A DNA stretch of 64,000 bases from Mesostigma viride (Eukaryota > Streptophyta > Mesostigmatophyceae > Mesostigmatales > Mesostigmataceae). Positions 36,340 through 45,121 of this stretch are shown one piece after another. Every line of letters starts with the position of its first letter. Within the stretch, counting starts at the first letter, position 1. Under the pieces are notes generated by a model. The model saw nothing but the letters and a program-made list of their open reading frames with translations. It did no database searches and was not told the origin of the DNA. Both the position numbers and the translations under genes were made by a program. Location of the stretch: contig RPFO01000167.1 in NCBI GenBank assembly GCA_009746045.1, forward strand, positions 1,325,878 through 1,389,877, written 5' to 3'.

Positions 36340-36654
36340 GATACCTATATCACACCTACACTTTTTTCTGCTAGTGTGCCAGCATTAGAGTGCCAGCTGT
36401 CATACTTTGAAAAGCGGGCTGACAGGGGGCCGACAGGGGGTCGGGTCGGCCCGGGCTAGTCTAAGTGCGAACCACGCCTTTCAGGCGGTCGCGGCACCTC
36501 CACAACCCTTGCTAGGCTTCGCGAGGGCTACCCCTCGTTCGTGCGCGTGTTTTGAGCGTCGTTATCGTCGTTCGTGGCGGGACGCGGCAGGACGTGGCGG
36601 GCGTGGCGGGTCGTGGCAGGTCGTGGCAGGTCGGGTGTCGGCAGAGGCTGGAGA

Positions 36655-37222
36655 GGTTGGATGTTCTTCTCGCCCCCGTTTTTGAGAAGTCTATCCACGA
36701 TCTTGGTCGAAACGGGGTTCTCGTCGCGCGCCGTTTTTTTTGTCACGGAGAAGGCTATCCAACAACATTGCTCGATAATGGCTGGAGAGGGCGTCTTAAA
36801 TTTGTTCGATGGTCGGGCGGGGTTTAAGAGGGGGGGAGTTTGGATAGTCTTCTTTTGGTAGTCTTCTTTTTGGGTATGAAAGGGAAGTATTTTATGGCAT
36901 AAGGAAAATTTTCAGGGGGGTATAGGGTATAGGGTATAGGGTGTAGGGTATAGGTGGAGTAATAGTTTGGCCGGGGGGGTAAAAAGAAGGCTATCCAAGA
37001 GAAGGCTATCCACGACCGACTGGCGAGAATGTCGGGAGGGGTCGTCTTAAATTTGTTCGATGGTCGAGCGGGGTTTGAGAGGGGGTGAGTTTGGATAGTC
37101 TTCTCTTTTTTTTCCTGGTGACGGATGGACGGGCCGGTGTTGGCGGGGGTTTTGTTGGATAGTCTTCTCTTTTTTGGTCGGTAGAAGGCTATCCAAGTCG
37201 GGGCCGTGTTGAGAGCGTTCGA
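36655..37222. repeat. Diverged direct copy of the hairpin block
   Basis: Follows the order of 32263-32820 in the same orientation: TTGGATGTTCTTCTC, GTTTTTGAGAAG, CAACAACATTGCTCGATAAT, GAGGGCGTCTTAAATTTGTT, TGGATAGTCTTCTTTTGGTA, TTTTCCTGGTGACGGATGGA, GGGGCCGTGTTGAGAGC. It differs by scattered substitutions and indels. The preceding 36460-36650 contains GTGGCGGG/GTGGCAGG-type short repeats and no supported gene. Confidence 0.85.
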
Positions 37223-37283
37223 GCGGTGCTGTGCGCGCGCGTTTTAAAATTATGTGCGCTTTTTTGTATACGTGTTTCGCGCG

Positions 37284-37913
37284 ATGGTATCGTCCGATCG
37301 TTGCGGTGCGTTGACGGGCAAGGGCGGCCGGTGCGGGTGGCAGACGTGGGGCGGCAGGAGCGCGTGCCCGCACCACGGGAGGGGCGCGCCTAGGCGCAAG
37401 GGGCGGGGCGCGCCTGGGCGCGGGGGGCGGGCGCACGGGGTCAGGGCGACCATTCTGCCCAGGGTGGTGCAGATGGTCATAGACGGTTTGCGCCCGGGAG
37501 AGGCGAACGATAGGGCTGCCCAGAAAGCCGAGGACGCTGCTCTGAATGCACGCGTAAGAGCCGAATTAGATGCCGCTTATGCAGCCCGTGACGCCGAATT
37601 GCGTGCCACTAGAAACGCCGAATTGCGTGCCGCTGGGGCTGATAAACGTGCCGCTAGGGCTGCCGCTAGAGCTGATGCCGCCGCTGCCGCCGCTGTTGAT
37701 GCCGCGGAGGAACGACTTGGGCTCCAAGAATGGATACAGGCTCGTTTAGACGCGGAGAGCGACGACGAGGAGGACGAAGACAAGTTAACCAAGAGAGCGG
37801 GGTACGTGCCTATGTACGTGCCGATGTACACCGGCGCCCGCGTGCTGCCTAAGCGGGGCGGACACACAACGGGGGCGCGCAGGGTGAGGGGGCGATCGCG
37901 CACGAGGAGGTGA
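37284..37913 (+). CDS. Small zinc-motif protein with Ala-rich coiled coil
   Basis: Chosen start MVSSDRCGALTGKGGRCG; upstream in-frame codons also exist. About 209 residues. The N-terminus carries a C-x6-7-C ... C-x2-H cluster (CGALTGKGGRC ... ACPHHG) like the short zinc motifs recurrent in giant-virus and algal proteins. Residues about 70-150 are an Ala/Arg/Glu-rich helical stretch with repeats of RNAELRA type. The C-terminus is acidic (ESDDEEDEDKL), then basic. No enzyme signature. Possibly nucleic-acid binding (inference). Confidence 0.6.
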   Translation: MVSSDRCGALTGKGGRCGWQTWGGRSACPHHGRGAPRRKGRGAPGRGGRAHGVRATILPRVVQMVIDGLRPGEANDRAAQKAEDAALNARVRAELDAAYAARDAELRATRNAELRAAGADKRAARAAARADAAAAAAVDAAEERLGLQEWIQARLDAESDDEEDEDKLTKRAGYVPMYVPMYTGARVLPKRGGHTTGARRVRGRSRTRR

Positions 37914-38039
37914 AAAATATATTCGTTAAAAAAATAAATAATAGCACGTTTATCACCTAGTCGCGCCCCTAGGGTGCGCTGTACATAAAACGCGGTGAGG
38001 GACAGTGCTCAATGAGCTGCCTGTCACGCTTCAAACAAC

Positions 38040-38230
38040 TGCTGAGGCCACACCAGAGATCTGACACACCAGAGATCTTGGATCTGCCACACCAGAGATC
38101 TGACACATCAGAGATCTCGGATCTGCCACATCAGAGATCTGCCACATCAGAGATCTGTCACATCAGAGATCTGCCACATCAGAGATCTCGGATCTGCCCC
38201 GTCACTTGCCACGTCACAGATCTTGGATGC
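38040..38230 (+). repeat. AGATCT-containing tandem repeats
   Basis: About twelve AGATCT words within units like AGATCTGCCACATCAG and AGATCTCGGATCTGCC, ending near 38225. They lie just before the start of the next gene; a longer upstream frame across them is probably not coding. Confidence 0.85.
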
Positions 38231-38317
38231 CCCATGCACAGGCCTGGCCATATGGTGGACAAAGAGACCAGCAACTGTGAGAGAGCCATTTCGCCCGCAA
38301 TCCGCCCGAAGTCGGCA

Positions 38318-38785
38318 ATGGAGAACACAAGCGGTTCTGATGGTGGGGGCAGCTCTGATGGCAGCGATTCTGACAAGGAAAATATGCCACCGTCGCAATG
38401 TGTTAAGGTGCTAGACCCCTCACATGAAGTGGGAAATCGAGTTGTTCGATTGAACGAAGGGCCTCTCCCATCCAGGGTTTTTGTCCCAAGGGAGTTTGTG
38501 ACCACTGTTCACTCCCAATTCGCGGACATGAGAGACAAGATCGAGGGGGTGATCACAAAGCACAAGAAGGAAAGGGATGCCACCCGAAAGAGACACGAAA
38601 GGGCGAGGAACAAGCTTGCCAGCCAGGTCAATGACCTGAAGAGGGTCGTTTCGGAGAGGGACGACGCCTTGAAATTGATGGAGCTGGCCCTTACCAACCA
38701 CAAGGCCAGCATCGACAATCTCAGGACCCAGCTGGCCGCCGCCAAGACGGATTTGGCAAACGCGAAGATAGCATCCAAGGGTTGA
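38318..38785 (+). CDS. Coiled-coil protein
   Basis: 155 residues from the ATG at 38318 (MENTSGSDGGGSSDGSDSDK). The frame is open upstream to 38012, but that part translates the AGATCT repeats. After an acidic Ser/Gly start and a short globular part (VLDPSHEVGNRVVRLNEGPL), residues about 65-155 form a long coiled coil (KIEGVITKHKKERDATRKRH ... AAAKTDLANAKIASKG). Function unknown; probably structural or scaffolding (inference). Confidence 0.65.
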   Translation: MENTSGSDGGGSSDGSDSDKENMPPSQCVKVLDPSHEVGNRVVRLNEGPLPSRVFVPREFVTTVHSQFADMRDKIEGVITKHKKERDATRKRHERARNKLASQVNDLKRVVSERDDALKLMELALTNHKASIDNLRTQLAAAKTDLANAKIASKG

Positions 38786-38848
38786 GAAAACAAATCCTAC
38801 ATTGGTAAACAATAAATAAACTTTGGTTTACTGTAACGTCGATAAAGC

Positions 38849-39040
38849 ATGTCCACATCTAGCATAGAGAACGTTGCTCCCGTACAGGAGGGCCTGGGCG
38901 ATTTGAAAAGGACGGAGCATCTGGACCCCACCGCCCCCGTTGTGTTTGCCCCCCCATTGGTGTCCAGGCCGGAGCTGGTCGTCCCGGTCGTGTTTGCCGT
39001 TGTCGTGATCGCCCTTTTGGTGGCGACCATGAGCCACTGA
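38849..39040 (+). CDS. Small C-terminally anchored membrane protein
   Basis: 63 residues: a hydrophilic N-terminus, then one membrane helix at the end (VVPVVFAVVVIALLVATM) and a two-residue tail (SH). ATG at 38849 follows an AT-rich spacer (AATAAATAAACTTTGG). Such tiny tail-anchored proteins are common in virion membranes of large DNA viruses; no specific family was recognised. Confidence 0.6.
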   Translation: MSTSSIENVAPVQEGLGDLKRTEHLDPTAPVVFAPPLVSRPELVVPVVFAVVVIALLVATMSH

Positions 39041-39046
39041 CGCACC

Positions 39047-40257
39047 TCAGTGCCTGCGCGCGCGCCATCTGTTGATTCGCCTCTGACCGGCGTTGTGGCC
39101 CGGCGCAGGTGCAGGCGCAGGTGCAGGCGCGGGCGGCGGGGGTGGAGGAGGGGGTGGAGGAGCCGCGTTGATGGCGGCGGCGACGACCTGCACGGGGACC
39201 CCTGCGGCGCGCGCTGTAGACAGGAGGTCGTTGGACGCGGCCACAAGATTCGCTCGGTTCCGTTGTCGGATAGCCGTCGCCCGCAGAGGGCCTATGCCGG
39301 CCCCTAGCGGCTGGCGCACGACGCGCAGGGCATCCTGGAACCTGGCCAGTCGCGCGGAATACTCGACGTCGCGTGCTTCCGGGGGGATAACGGGAAGGAC
39401 TTTCTTCGCCCGGTTGCCGTGCCCGCAGCAGGCGGAGGGCCCTGTGTAGGTGGGTGGTGGAGGTGCGCGCGGCGGCGGGCGGCGGGCGGCGGGGACGGTG
39501 GTTCAAGGGGGGCTAATATCGTATCTCCGAGGGCGGACACGTCGTTATATAGCTCTGTGTAATCTATGTCGTCGCTATCCATCCAGGTGTCTTGGAGGTT
39601 GTCCCTGGTGCCCCTTAACCTGTCAATGTCACGTCTGCGGTGCAGTCGGACCTTCCAATCAGGGGCAGGTGTACCATCACGACTAAGAACCGGCCTCCTC
39701 GACTGCTCGACGGCATCTGTGTAAGCGTTCAAGTCCAGGTCGTACTCAAAGTCTCGAAAGCGGGCCGGTGTGCCTTTCGGTTCTTGTTTCGCTCTCATGC
39801 CGTGAGATCTAGCGCCCCTGTGAGATCGAGACCTGGCACGCCCGATTCGCCTCTGTGCGGCGGCGTGTCCTGTAGGGGGTGCTGGTGGCGGGCGACTTAC
39901 ATCCCACATGTCGTTGGCAACGACACCGGGACCGATACCGGCAGCGACGGCGGTAGCTATGAGGTTGTCTTCGGCGTCTTCTGTGCGCTCTTCGTTCCGC
40001 CGGCGGGTATTTCGTTGACGCGCAGGTCCACCAGTGACCGGGCGCCTCGACTCGTTAACGACATCTGCGTAATGGTTCAAGTCCATGCCGTACTCGATGT
40101 CCCCGAAGCGGGGTGGTACAAAACCGTTGGGGTTTTTCACAGCCCGCGTGCCGTGATAGACAAGGCCCCTGTTTCTGGTCGCGTGTTGGGTGCACTTGTG
40201 TGCCCGGCCGCCCCCCGCCGTCTGCACCTCGTCCCACTTTTTGTAATGACCGTGCAT
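39047..40257 (-). CDS. Three-repeat protein split by a frameshift
   Basis: The minus strand from ATG 40257 encodes two copies of a motif, FGDIEYGMDLNHYADVVNES and FRDFEYDLDLNAYTDAVEQS, each followed by RRPV. A third copy, ARDVEYSARLARFQDALRVV then RQPL, lies in another frame downstream and runs to a stop at 39047. The third-frame sequence PSACCGHGNRAKKVLPVIPP leads straight into it. The single frame change therefore falls in the G-rich stretch at about 39470-39515. About 400 residues in all, Arg/Pro-rich, with a long proline run near the end. Family not recognised. Confidence 0.6.
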
Positions 40258-40302
40258 TGGTATGAACCCATTAAGATTAGTACATTAACGTTATATAATT
40301 TA

Positions 40303-41190
40303 TTAAGACGCTTTTATCCTCTTGTCCCTGTTCCACGCCTGGTTCTCAAGCATTAGTCGTTTGTTGTTTGCCGCAAACTCGGGGCCGCGGTACTCGCGAG
40401 CCTCCTTGTAGTGACCCAGCTTTTCTAGCCCAGGTGCCAGCATATCCACTATGGAGAGGGCCGACTTCTCGGGGTCGCCCCCCTTAGACACCATGGCCTT
40501 GTGCTGCTCGTGGAAGAATATCGACAGACCGCACATCCCGTCCGTGAAGGTGTCGCGAGTGGCCTGGCTCTTCTTCGTGAGCCCCTGGTCCTTGCGGTAG
40601 TCTGCCGTTTGATCGTAGCCCGTCGCCAGCTTGTTGGAACTGTTGTTGACGGCGGCGTACACTCGAGCGGGCACCGGCTTGGCGCTGCTCTCCTTGATGG
40701 CGCGCATGTCCAGCTTTGTCTTCTCGCAGCTCTTGATGCGAGGGGCCTCCAGCACTTGCTGGCGAGGGAGAGGCACGAACTCCTCGCCGGTCCTGTCGCG
40801 GTACCGGTCGTGCAGGTCCTGGATGAGCGCCGGGTCGGCGTCGAGGTACCTCTCCAACAGCACGGCCATAGAGTGGCGGAAGGCGGCGGCCTTCTTGCAT
40901 GGCAGTATCTGAATTATCCTGATGGCACCTCGTCGGTCCGTGACTGGGGTCTCTCGCTGACCGGCACCGGGAAACTTGAAGTTGTCCAAATGCTGGACAA
41001 CCTCATCCTCCTTCCAATCCTTTGCCAAATCGCCGAATACCTGCCTGGGGTTCTTCATGCCCGTTGACGAGATGAGGTCAAACACGGATATCTTGCCATC
41101 TGGCGTCACTCTGATCTTGCCAGCAAAGGGGTCCTCCCCCGGCACGCCGCGCGAAGGCTGCAGATACCTCACAAGTGTTTGGGACGCCAT
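40303..41190 (-). CDS. BRO-N-like (antirepressor-type) protein
   Basis: 295 residues, intact. The N-terminal half has the pattern KIRVTPDGKISVFDLISSTG ... FKFPGAGQRETPVTD ... IIQILPCKKAAAFRH ... LLERYL. This recalls BRO-N/KilA-N-related DNA-binding domains of large DNA viruses and phage antirepressors (family recall, not searched). The C-terminal half is unlike known domains and ends EFAANNKRLMLENQAWNRDK. A full paralogue lies at 45122-46045, with degenerate N-terminal copies before it. Likely a DNA-binding regulator (inference). Confidence 0.65.
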   Translation of the reverse strand: MASQTLVRYLQPSRGVPGEDPFAGKIRVTPDGKISVFDLISSTGMKNPRQVFGDLAKDWKEDEVVQHLDNFKFPGAGQRETPVTDRRGAIRIIQILPCKKAAAFRHSMAVLLERYLDADPALIQDLHDRYRDRTGEEFVPLPRQQVLEAPRIKSCEKTKLDMRAIKESSAKPVPARVYAAVNNSSNKLATGYDQTADYRKDQGLTKKSQATRDTFTDGMCGLSIFFHEQHKAMVSKGGDPEKSALSIVDMLAPGLEKLGHYKEAREYRGPEFAANNKRLMLENQAWNRDKRIKAS

Positions 41191-41326
41191 GGCCGTTTAC
41201 TTGTGTCGGAGAAATGTTATCCGCTGAGATAAGCGCGCCATGCCACCAGGTAGTCACTGCAAATGATCCATCCGGCTTAGTAAACATATATTTGCGGAAT
41301 ATAAAAACACACGCGTATATTATAAC

Positions 41327-41743
41327 ATGGCGACAAAGAAAACGCGCACCCCACAACGCACTCGTACGGTGCACCGCGCACACCGCTCCCGAGCCGCTGC
41401 GGTGCTGACGCCGGCCATGGAGCATAATTACCACGCCGCATCGGGGATGCTGTCGTATCGTTTCGGCGGGGCGTTGGAGGCATTGTCGAAGGCGAAGGTG
41501 TCGGCGAAGGGCGATGTCCCCCCTGATCAGTACAGGAGAGATCTCCGGGAGGCCAATGCGGTGGAGCGGAACCTGCGGCGGTCGTGGCTCGTGTCTATGG
41601 ATAAACTGCGCCGACTGAGAGAACAAGGCGCGGGCATCCTTTATAGAGGGCCGGACGCCATCGTCGATTGGGTCATGAGAGCCGCCAAGACCGTTGTCAT
41701 GCCTGGTAGGCGGGGACTCGCGGGTAAGCGTAAACGTTTTTGA
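41327..41743 (+). CDS. Basic protein of unknown function
   Basis: 138 residues, intact, starting MATKKTRTPQRTRTVHRAHR and ending GKRKRF; pI clearly very high. The middle is helical and charged (ANAVERNLRRSWLVSMDKLR). Divergent from the BRO-N-like gene with an AT-rich promoter-sized gap (41191-41326). Could be a DNA-condensing or virion-core protein (inference from composition only). Confidence 0.6.
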   Translation: MATKKTRTPQRTRTVHRAHRSRAAAVLTPAMEHNYHAASGMLSYRFGGALEALSKAKVSAKGDVPPDQYRRDLREANAVERNLRRSWLVSMDKLRRLREQGAGILYRGPDAIVDWVMRAAKTVVMPGRRGLAGKRKRF

Positions 41744-41801
41744 TTAAAAAATATCGGTTAGTTGTATACGCAATACGGATGCCTGTCGGGAGCAAAGCTG
41801 A

Positions 41802-42077
41802 CGTCATGAATGGCAGGGCGACCAGGACGAGCGGGGGCTTAAGAGCGACGACCTGGTGCGGAGGAAGGACGGCCGGGTCGTTTCGAAGGCCAAGAGTGAG
41901 ATAGGGGCGCAGAACCCGTGGGCCAAGTTTGTGAAGAAGGTGCACGCGGAGACCGGTGGCTCGCTGAGTGACGCGATGGTGGAGGCTAAGAGACAGTTGG
42001 ACGGTTTGATGAGGGAGCGCGGCCTCGCGAACACCGCCGAGAACCGCCGCGAGGTCCTGTCCGGCCTCTCGCGTTAA
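41802..42077 (+). CDS. Small NCLDV-type basic protein, start uncertain
   Basis: The frame opens after a stop at 41799-41801 and reads DDLVRRKDGRVVSKAKSEIG, then NPWAKFVKKVHAETGG, to a stop at 42075-42077. The RKDGRVVSKAKS...NPW pattern is one seen in short proteins of many large algal viruses (recall). No ATG lies in this frame at the 5' end. ATGs at 41779 and 41806 are in another frame, so either a GTG start near 41856 or a one-base slip between 41806 and 41845 applies. Confidence 0.5.
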   Translation, partial: RHEWQGDQDERGLKSDDLVRRKDGRVVSKAKSEIGAQNPWAKFVKKVHAETGGSLSDAMVEAKRQLDGLMRERGLANTAENRREVLSGLSR

Positions 42078-42153
42078 CCCGGCTCTTTCCCCGTCGCGGC
42101 TGTCCGGCCTCGGTCGCAAAAAAAAAACGGAGGTAGGTTCTATATCACTCGCG

Positions 42154-42534
42154 ATGGGTATGTTTATGTACGATTTTAAGAACCTCTTCAAGGTCGGCCT
42201 GCTGATCGGTTTGGCGCACGTGATCGCCACCTGGGTGCGGGTTAAGCGGGAGAAGTTTCGCCTGAAGGCAAACATCCGGTCGACCGTGTCCATCTCGTGG
42301 ATTCTGGGTCTCAGCGGGCTCGCCTACGTGCTGTACAGGAACTTCCGCGACAAGGCCTACGCCTACGACACGCTGCCGTGGAAGATCTGGAAGGGTTTCT
42401 GGACATCCGGGGGTGCCAGTTTGTCCTATTCCATGCTCATGACGGGCGGGTCGGCTCACTTCTCTAGCCGGCCGGTTGCCGAGGTGGTGGAGGCGACGGT
42501 GTCGGAGGCGACGGCCCCAACCACGGCCGCGTAA
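42154..42534 (+). CDS. Membrane protein with two helices
   Basis: 126 residues, MGMFMYDFKNLFKVGLLIGL start (a second ATG four codons in). Hydrophobic stretches at about residues 12-30 and 45-62 (ISWILGLSGLAYVLYR) are separated by a basic loop. The C-terminus is Ala/Thr/Val-rich. Preceded by an A-rich tract (AAAAAAAAACGGAGG). Intact; family not recognised. Confidence 0.6.
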   Translation: MGMFMYDFKNLFKVGLLIGLAHVIATWVRVKREKFRLKANIRSTVSISWILGLSGLAYVLYRNFRDKAYAYDTLPWKIWKGFWTSGGASLSYSMLMTGGSAHFSSRPVAEVVEATVSEATAPTTAA

Positions 42535-42589
42535 CTTTGAGACCGGAGCGGGTGGCGCCTAGATCTCCGCCCCCTCGACCTGGGTCTGG

Positions 42590-42662
42590 GCCGCGGTCTC
42601 GGCCTCGGCACGGGCACAGGGATGGGGATGGGGGTGGGGACGGGGACGGGGATGGGGACGAA
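42590..42662. repeat. GGGGAT/GGGGAC hexamer-like repeats
   Basis: GGGATGGGGATGGGGGTGGG-type low complexity between two convergent genes. The opposite strand could encode a Pro-Ile/Pro-Val dipeptide repeat (73-residue frame 42456-42677, with an ATG right after the next gene's stop), but overlap and composition make that weak. Confidence 0.7.
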
Positions 42663-42679
42663 ACGGGCGGCTGTCATCG

Positions 42680-43282
42680 TTAGAGACAGTCGTCATTTAT
42701 GTCACGCCCGAGGCGCACAGACTCGCTCCATGACTTGTGGGATGGCAGGTTCTTGTTCTCCCCGTTGTAAGTTCCTATGAGCTCGTAGACGGTGAAGTCC
42801 TTGCAATAGTCGTGAATGAGGCGACGGTACGCGGGAGGGAACGAGTACGGCCCTATCTGCAGTTGGTCGAGGGGCGGAACGGACTTGTAGAACTCGGGAT
42901 CCTTGTACGGCCTTTCCAGGTGAGCCCGTATCACGCGCACTTCAGGGCGGCGGATGTCGATGTATGAATCCCAACGCCTCCAAGTAAGGGGACTCGCGCC
43001 ACTGGCGCACTTCGGTCCGCGGTAGAACTCGACGCTGAATGGCACCTTCTTGTGGAAAAGCATGTCAATTATGCGGTTCATGTGACAGTCTTCCAACGTT
43101 TCGTCATACGCATTGAAAACGAGGCAGTAGCGCCCCAACTTGTCTATGAACCCTTGCGTCCCCTTTTCAAAATCGTTGTGAAGAGAGCCGCTCAGGTTGA
43201 GCCAGAACCCCTCCGCCGTGCCCGCTTCGGTCTCTGAAGGCATGAGGCGCTCTAGGGACACGACTGGATACGACATGCTCAA
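42680..43282 (-). CDS. Conserved-looking unknown protein
   Basis: 200 residues, intact, start MSMSYPVVSLERLMPSETEA. Normal globular composition, many aromatic residues (YLVFNAYDE-like, FYRGPKC, DSYIDIRRPEVRVIRAHLER), no membrane segment or signal. Minus strand; its promoter gap (43283-43548) is shared with the divergent U-box-like gene and is AT-rich near 43285-43310. I do not recognise the family. Confidence 0.6.
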   Translation of the reverse strand: MSMSYPVVSLERLMPSETEAGTAEGFWLNLSGSLHNDFEKGTQGFIDKLGRYCLVFNAYDETLEDCHMNRIIDMLFHKKVPFSVEFYRGPKCASGASPLTWRRWDSYIDIRRPEVRVIRAHLERPYKDPEFYKSVPPLDQLQIGPYSFPPAYRRLIHDYCKDFTVYELIGTYNGENKNLPSHKSWSESVRLGRDINDDCL

Positions 43283-43548
43283 GTGAATGATTATATATTT
43301 TATTATTATAACCGAGGCGCGCGGGTGCTGGGTTAGCCTATTGACGCATTATAGATTCGACCGCGCGGTATATTCGAGCCACTTGCCGCCGGGCGTGATC
43401 AGGCGGTCGCCAATAAATACCAGGAGTCTACTATAGAATAGTACACTTCCGACTATAAATACCGGGACTGGCGACCGAGCGGCGGCCTCTCACCACACGG
43501 GCGGTGTGGGTACATCCGCGCGCGGATTGTCTGGACGTACCAGTAGGA

Positions 43549-44499
43549 ATGAAGACGTTTCGCGTGGCCGCGGGCGTCAAGGACGTCCGTCTCAGCGTCC
43601 GGGCAGCGTCCGCCATCCCCACCAACTACTACGGCAAAACCAAGCGCGATACGCTGAGGAGGATAGCGCTCATGCAGGGGCTGCGTCCGTTCCGGGACGC
43701 CACACGCCGGGAGTTGGAGTGCGCGGTGTATTGCAACCAGCAGGCCATCCGCATCCAGCGGTGGGTGAGGCGGACGGTGCTGCCCTACGCCCGCGCCAAG
43801 AGGACGATCGCCGCCCACCTGTCAATGAGGGTGTCCAACAAAGAGGACCCCATCACGATGGAGGATTTGCCGTCAAAGGAGAGGGTGTTCAAGTTCGTGC
43901 GCCCCACGCGGCAGGTAGTGGGGTTCGACGCGGTGCGGCTGGCGGAGTACATCATCGCGTCCGGGCGGTTCGAGGACCCGCAGACCCGGTTCCCGTTCTC
44001 GCCGGGGGACCTGTGGAGGCTGGACAGGCAGGTGCGGAGGCTGGGGTTCCAGCGCCACTCCACGCTGTACATCTACCATCACCCGGAAGTGGTGAAGGCC
44101 ATGCGCGACCACGAGTCGCTGCTGGTGGGACTGGACAGGATCTCCACGGACCTGGTCGCGAGCATGGTGGACATCGCGGGAGGGGAGGCGGCCGACGCGG
44201 AGACGCTCTCCATCGTGGCGACGGATTACGTCCCGCAGTGGAGGACGTACGTTCGCCAGTTGCGCGTGCTGGACGTCCACGCCGGCACCACCACCGCGGA
44301 CACCTGCATCCGGATGGTGCGGGCCGAGTCCGGCAGCGACAAGTCCCCCGACCCGGCGCGGAAACAGCGGCTCGCGTGGTTGGAGGCGTTCATGACGTAC
44401 TACATGCTGATTGACAGCGGGGTGCCCCCGGGCTTCACCCCGTCCCATCCGGGCCCCGGCCTTATCGACATCGCGACGGGCGGTGTCGTGATGGATTAG
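43549..44499 (+). CDS. U-box/RING-like protein
   Basis: 316 residues from ATG 43549 (MKTFRVAAGV); a longer frame starts at 43504. After a helical segment with an IQ-like motif (QQAIRIQRWVRRTVLPYARA) comes SNKEDPITMEDLPSKERVFK ... VVGFDAVRLAEYIIASGRFE DPQTRFPFS. This arrangement of 'DPIT' and 'DPxTRxPF' is that of U-box-like ubiquitin-ligase domains in large DNA viruses (recall). A ubiquitin-ligase role is inferred. The C-terminal 150 residues are unassigned. Intact. Confidence 0.55.
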   Translation: MKTFRVAAGVKDVRLSVRAASAIPTNYYGKTKRDTLRRIALMQGLRPFRDATRRELECAVYCNQQAIRIQRWVRRTVLPYARAKRTIAAHLSMRVSNKEDPITMEDLPSKERVFKFVRPTRQVVGFDAVRLAEYIIASGRFEDPQTRFPFSPGDLWRLDRQVRRLGFQRHSTLYIYHHPEVVKAMRDHESLLVGLDRISTDLVASMVDIAGGEAADAETLSIVATDYVPQWRTYVRQLRVLDVHAGTTTADTCIRMVRAESGSDKSPDPARKQRLAWLEAFMTYYMLIDSGVPPGFTPSHPGPGLIDIATGGVVMD

Positions 44500-44529
44500 A
44501 AACGTGCGCTCACACGGTGGCAATTGTGT

Positions 44530-45121
44530 TTCATAGTGGTATCATCCAGTTCCTGACGCCGGCCAACGGGGCGGAGGAGGACCCGCAGTTCAGCGGCAAG
44601 ATCCGCGTGAACGGAGGACGGGAGGATGTCTATTTTTGATGTACTGTCGTGCTTTGGCTTTCACAACCCTCGTGATATATTTGCAAAGCTCCAAAAGACT
44701 CATCCCGAAGTGGTATCTAATAGATACAACTGGAAATTCCCCGGGGCCAGGCAGAGACACCCGTGACCGATCGACAGGGATAACAAAGATCATAATGCTG
44801 CTCCCCAAGATCCGCGTGACGGATGATGGCAGAATTTCAGTTTTTGATGCCATGTCTGCTATCGGTGTATCACAGCCCAGGGTTGTCTGGCTACACCTTG
44901 CCAAGGACCATCACGAGGTTGTTACATTCTGTAACAACCTCAAATTCCCTGGCTCCGGCCAGCACCCCACCCCCGCGACCGATCGACAGGGGGTGACAAA
45001 GATCATAATGCTGCTCCCTGGGCACAGAGAGAGGCACAGAGAGAGGCCGCCATTGCTGCTAGACAATGTCTCAGTGCGCTTAACGATGGGGGTAACATTT
45101 CTCGGCATACATCAAAACGCC
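44530..45121 (+). pseudogene. Two degenerate BRO-N-like N-terminal copies in tandem
   Basis: Copy 1 (about 44535-44805): IIQFLTPANGAEEDPQFSGK, KIRVN, a frame slip near 44625, then VSIFDVLSCFGFHNPRDIFA, NWKFPGARQRH, TDRQGITKIIMLLP. Copy 2 (about 44806-45015): KIRVTDDGRISVFDAMSAIG, NNLKFPGSGQHPTPATDRQG, KIIMLLPG. Both stop where the full-length gene would go on into the LLERYL region. They sit directly before the intact paralogue and look like remains of repeated N-terminal duplication. Confidence 0.7.

Larger units (their letters stand above)
33470..36459. repeat. Right arm of the 6-kb palindrome (viral terminal repeat)
   Basis: 2990 bp, inverse of 30477-33469. The centre reads GGATTCAGTGG|CCACTGAATCC with no spacer. 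The three bases missing relative to the left arm are accounted for by homopolymer differences. Viral unique sequence follows from 36460. Confidence 0.95.

Noticed and set aside
30465-36475. Target-site duplication flanking the viral insertion
   Set aside because: Only the left flank is in the window; the two arm ends have different flanks and no duplicated word.
23106-38230. CRISPR-like arrays among the tandem repeats
   Set aside because: Repeats are head-to-tail with no unique spacers; eukaryotic/viral context.
42456-42677. 73-residue minus ORF with Pro-Ile/Pro-Val and Arg-Pro repeats
   Set aside because: Mostly a translation of GGGGAT repeats and overlaps the 42154-42534 gene on the other strand.
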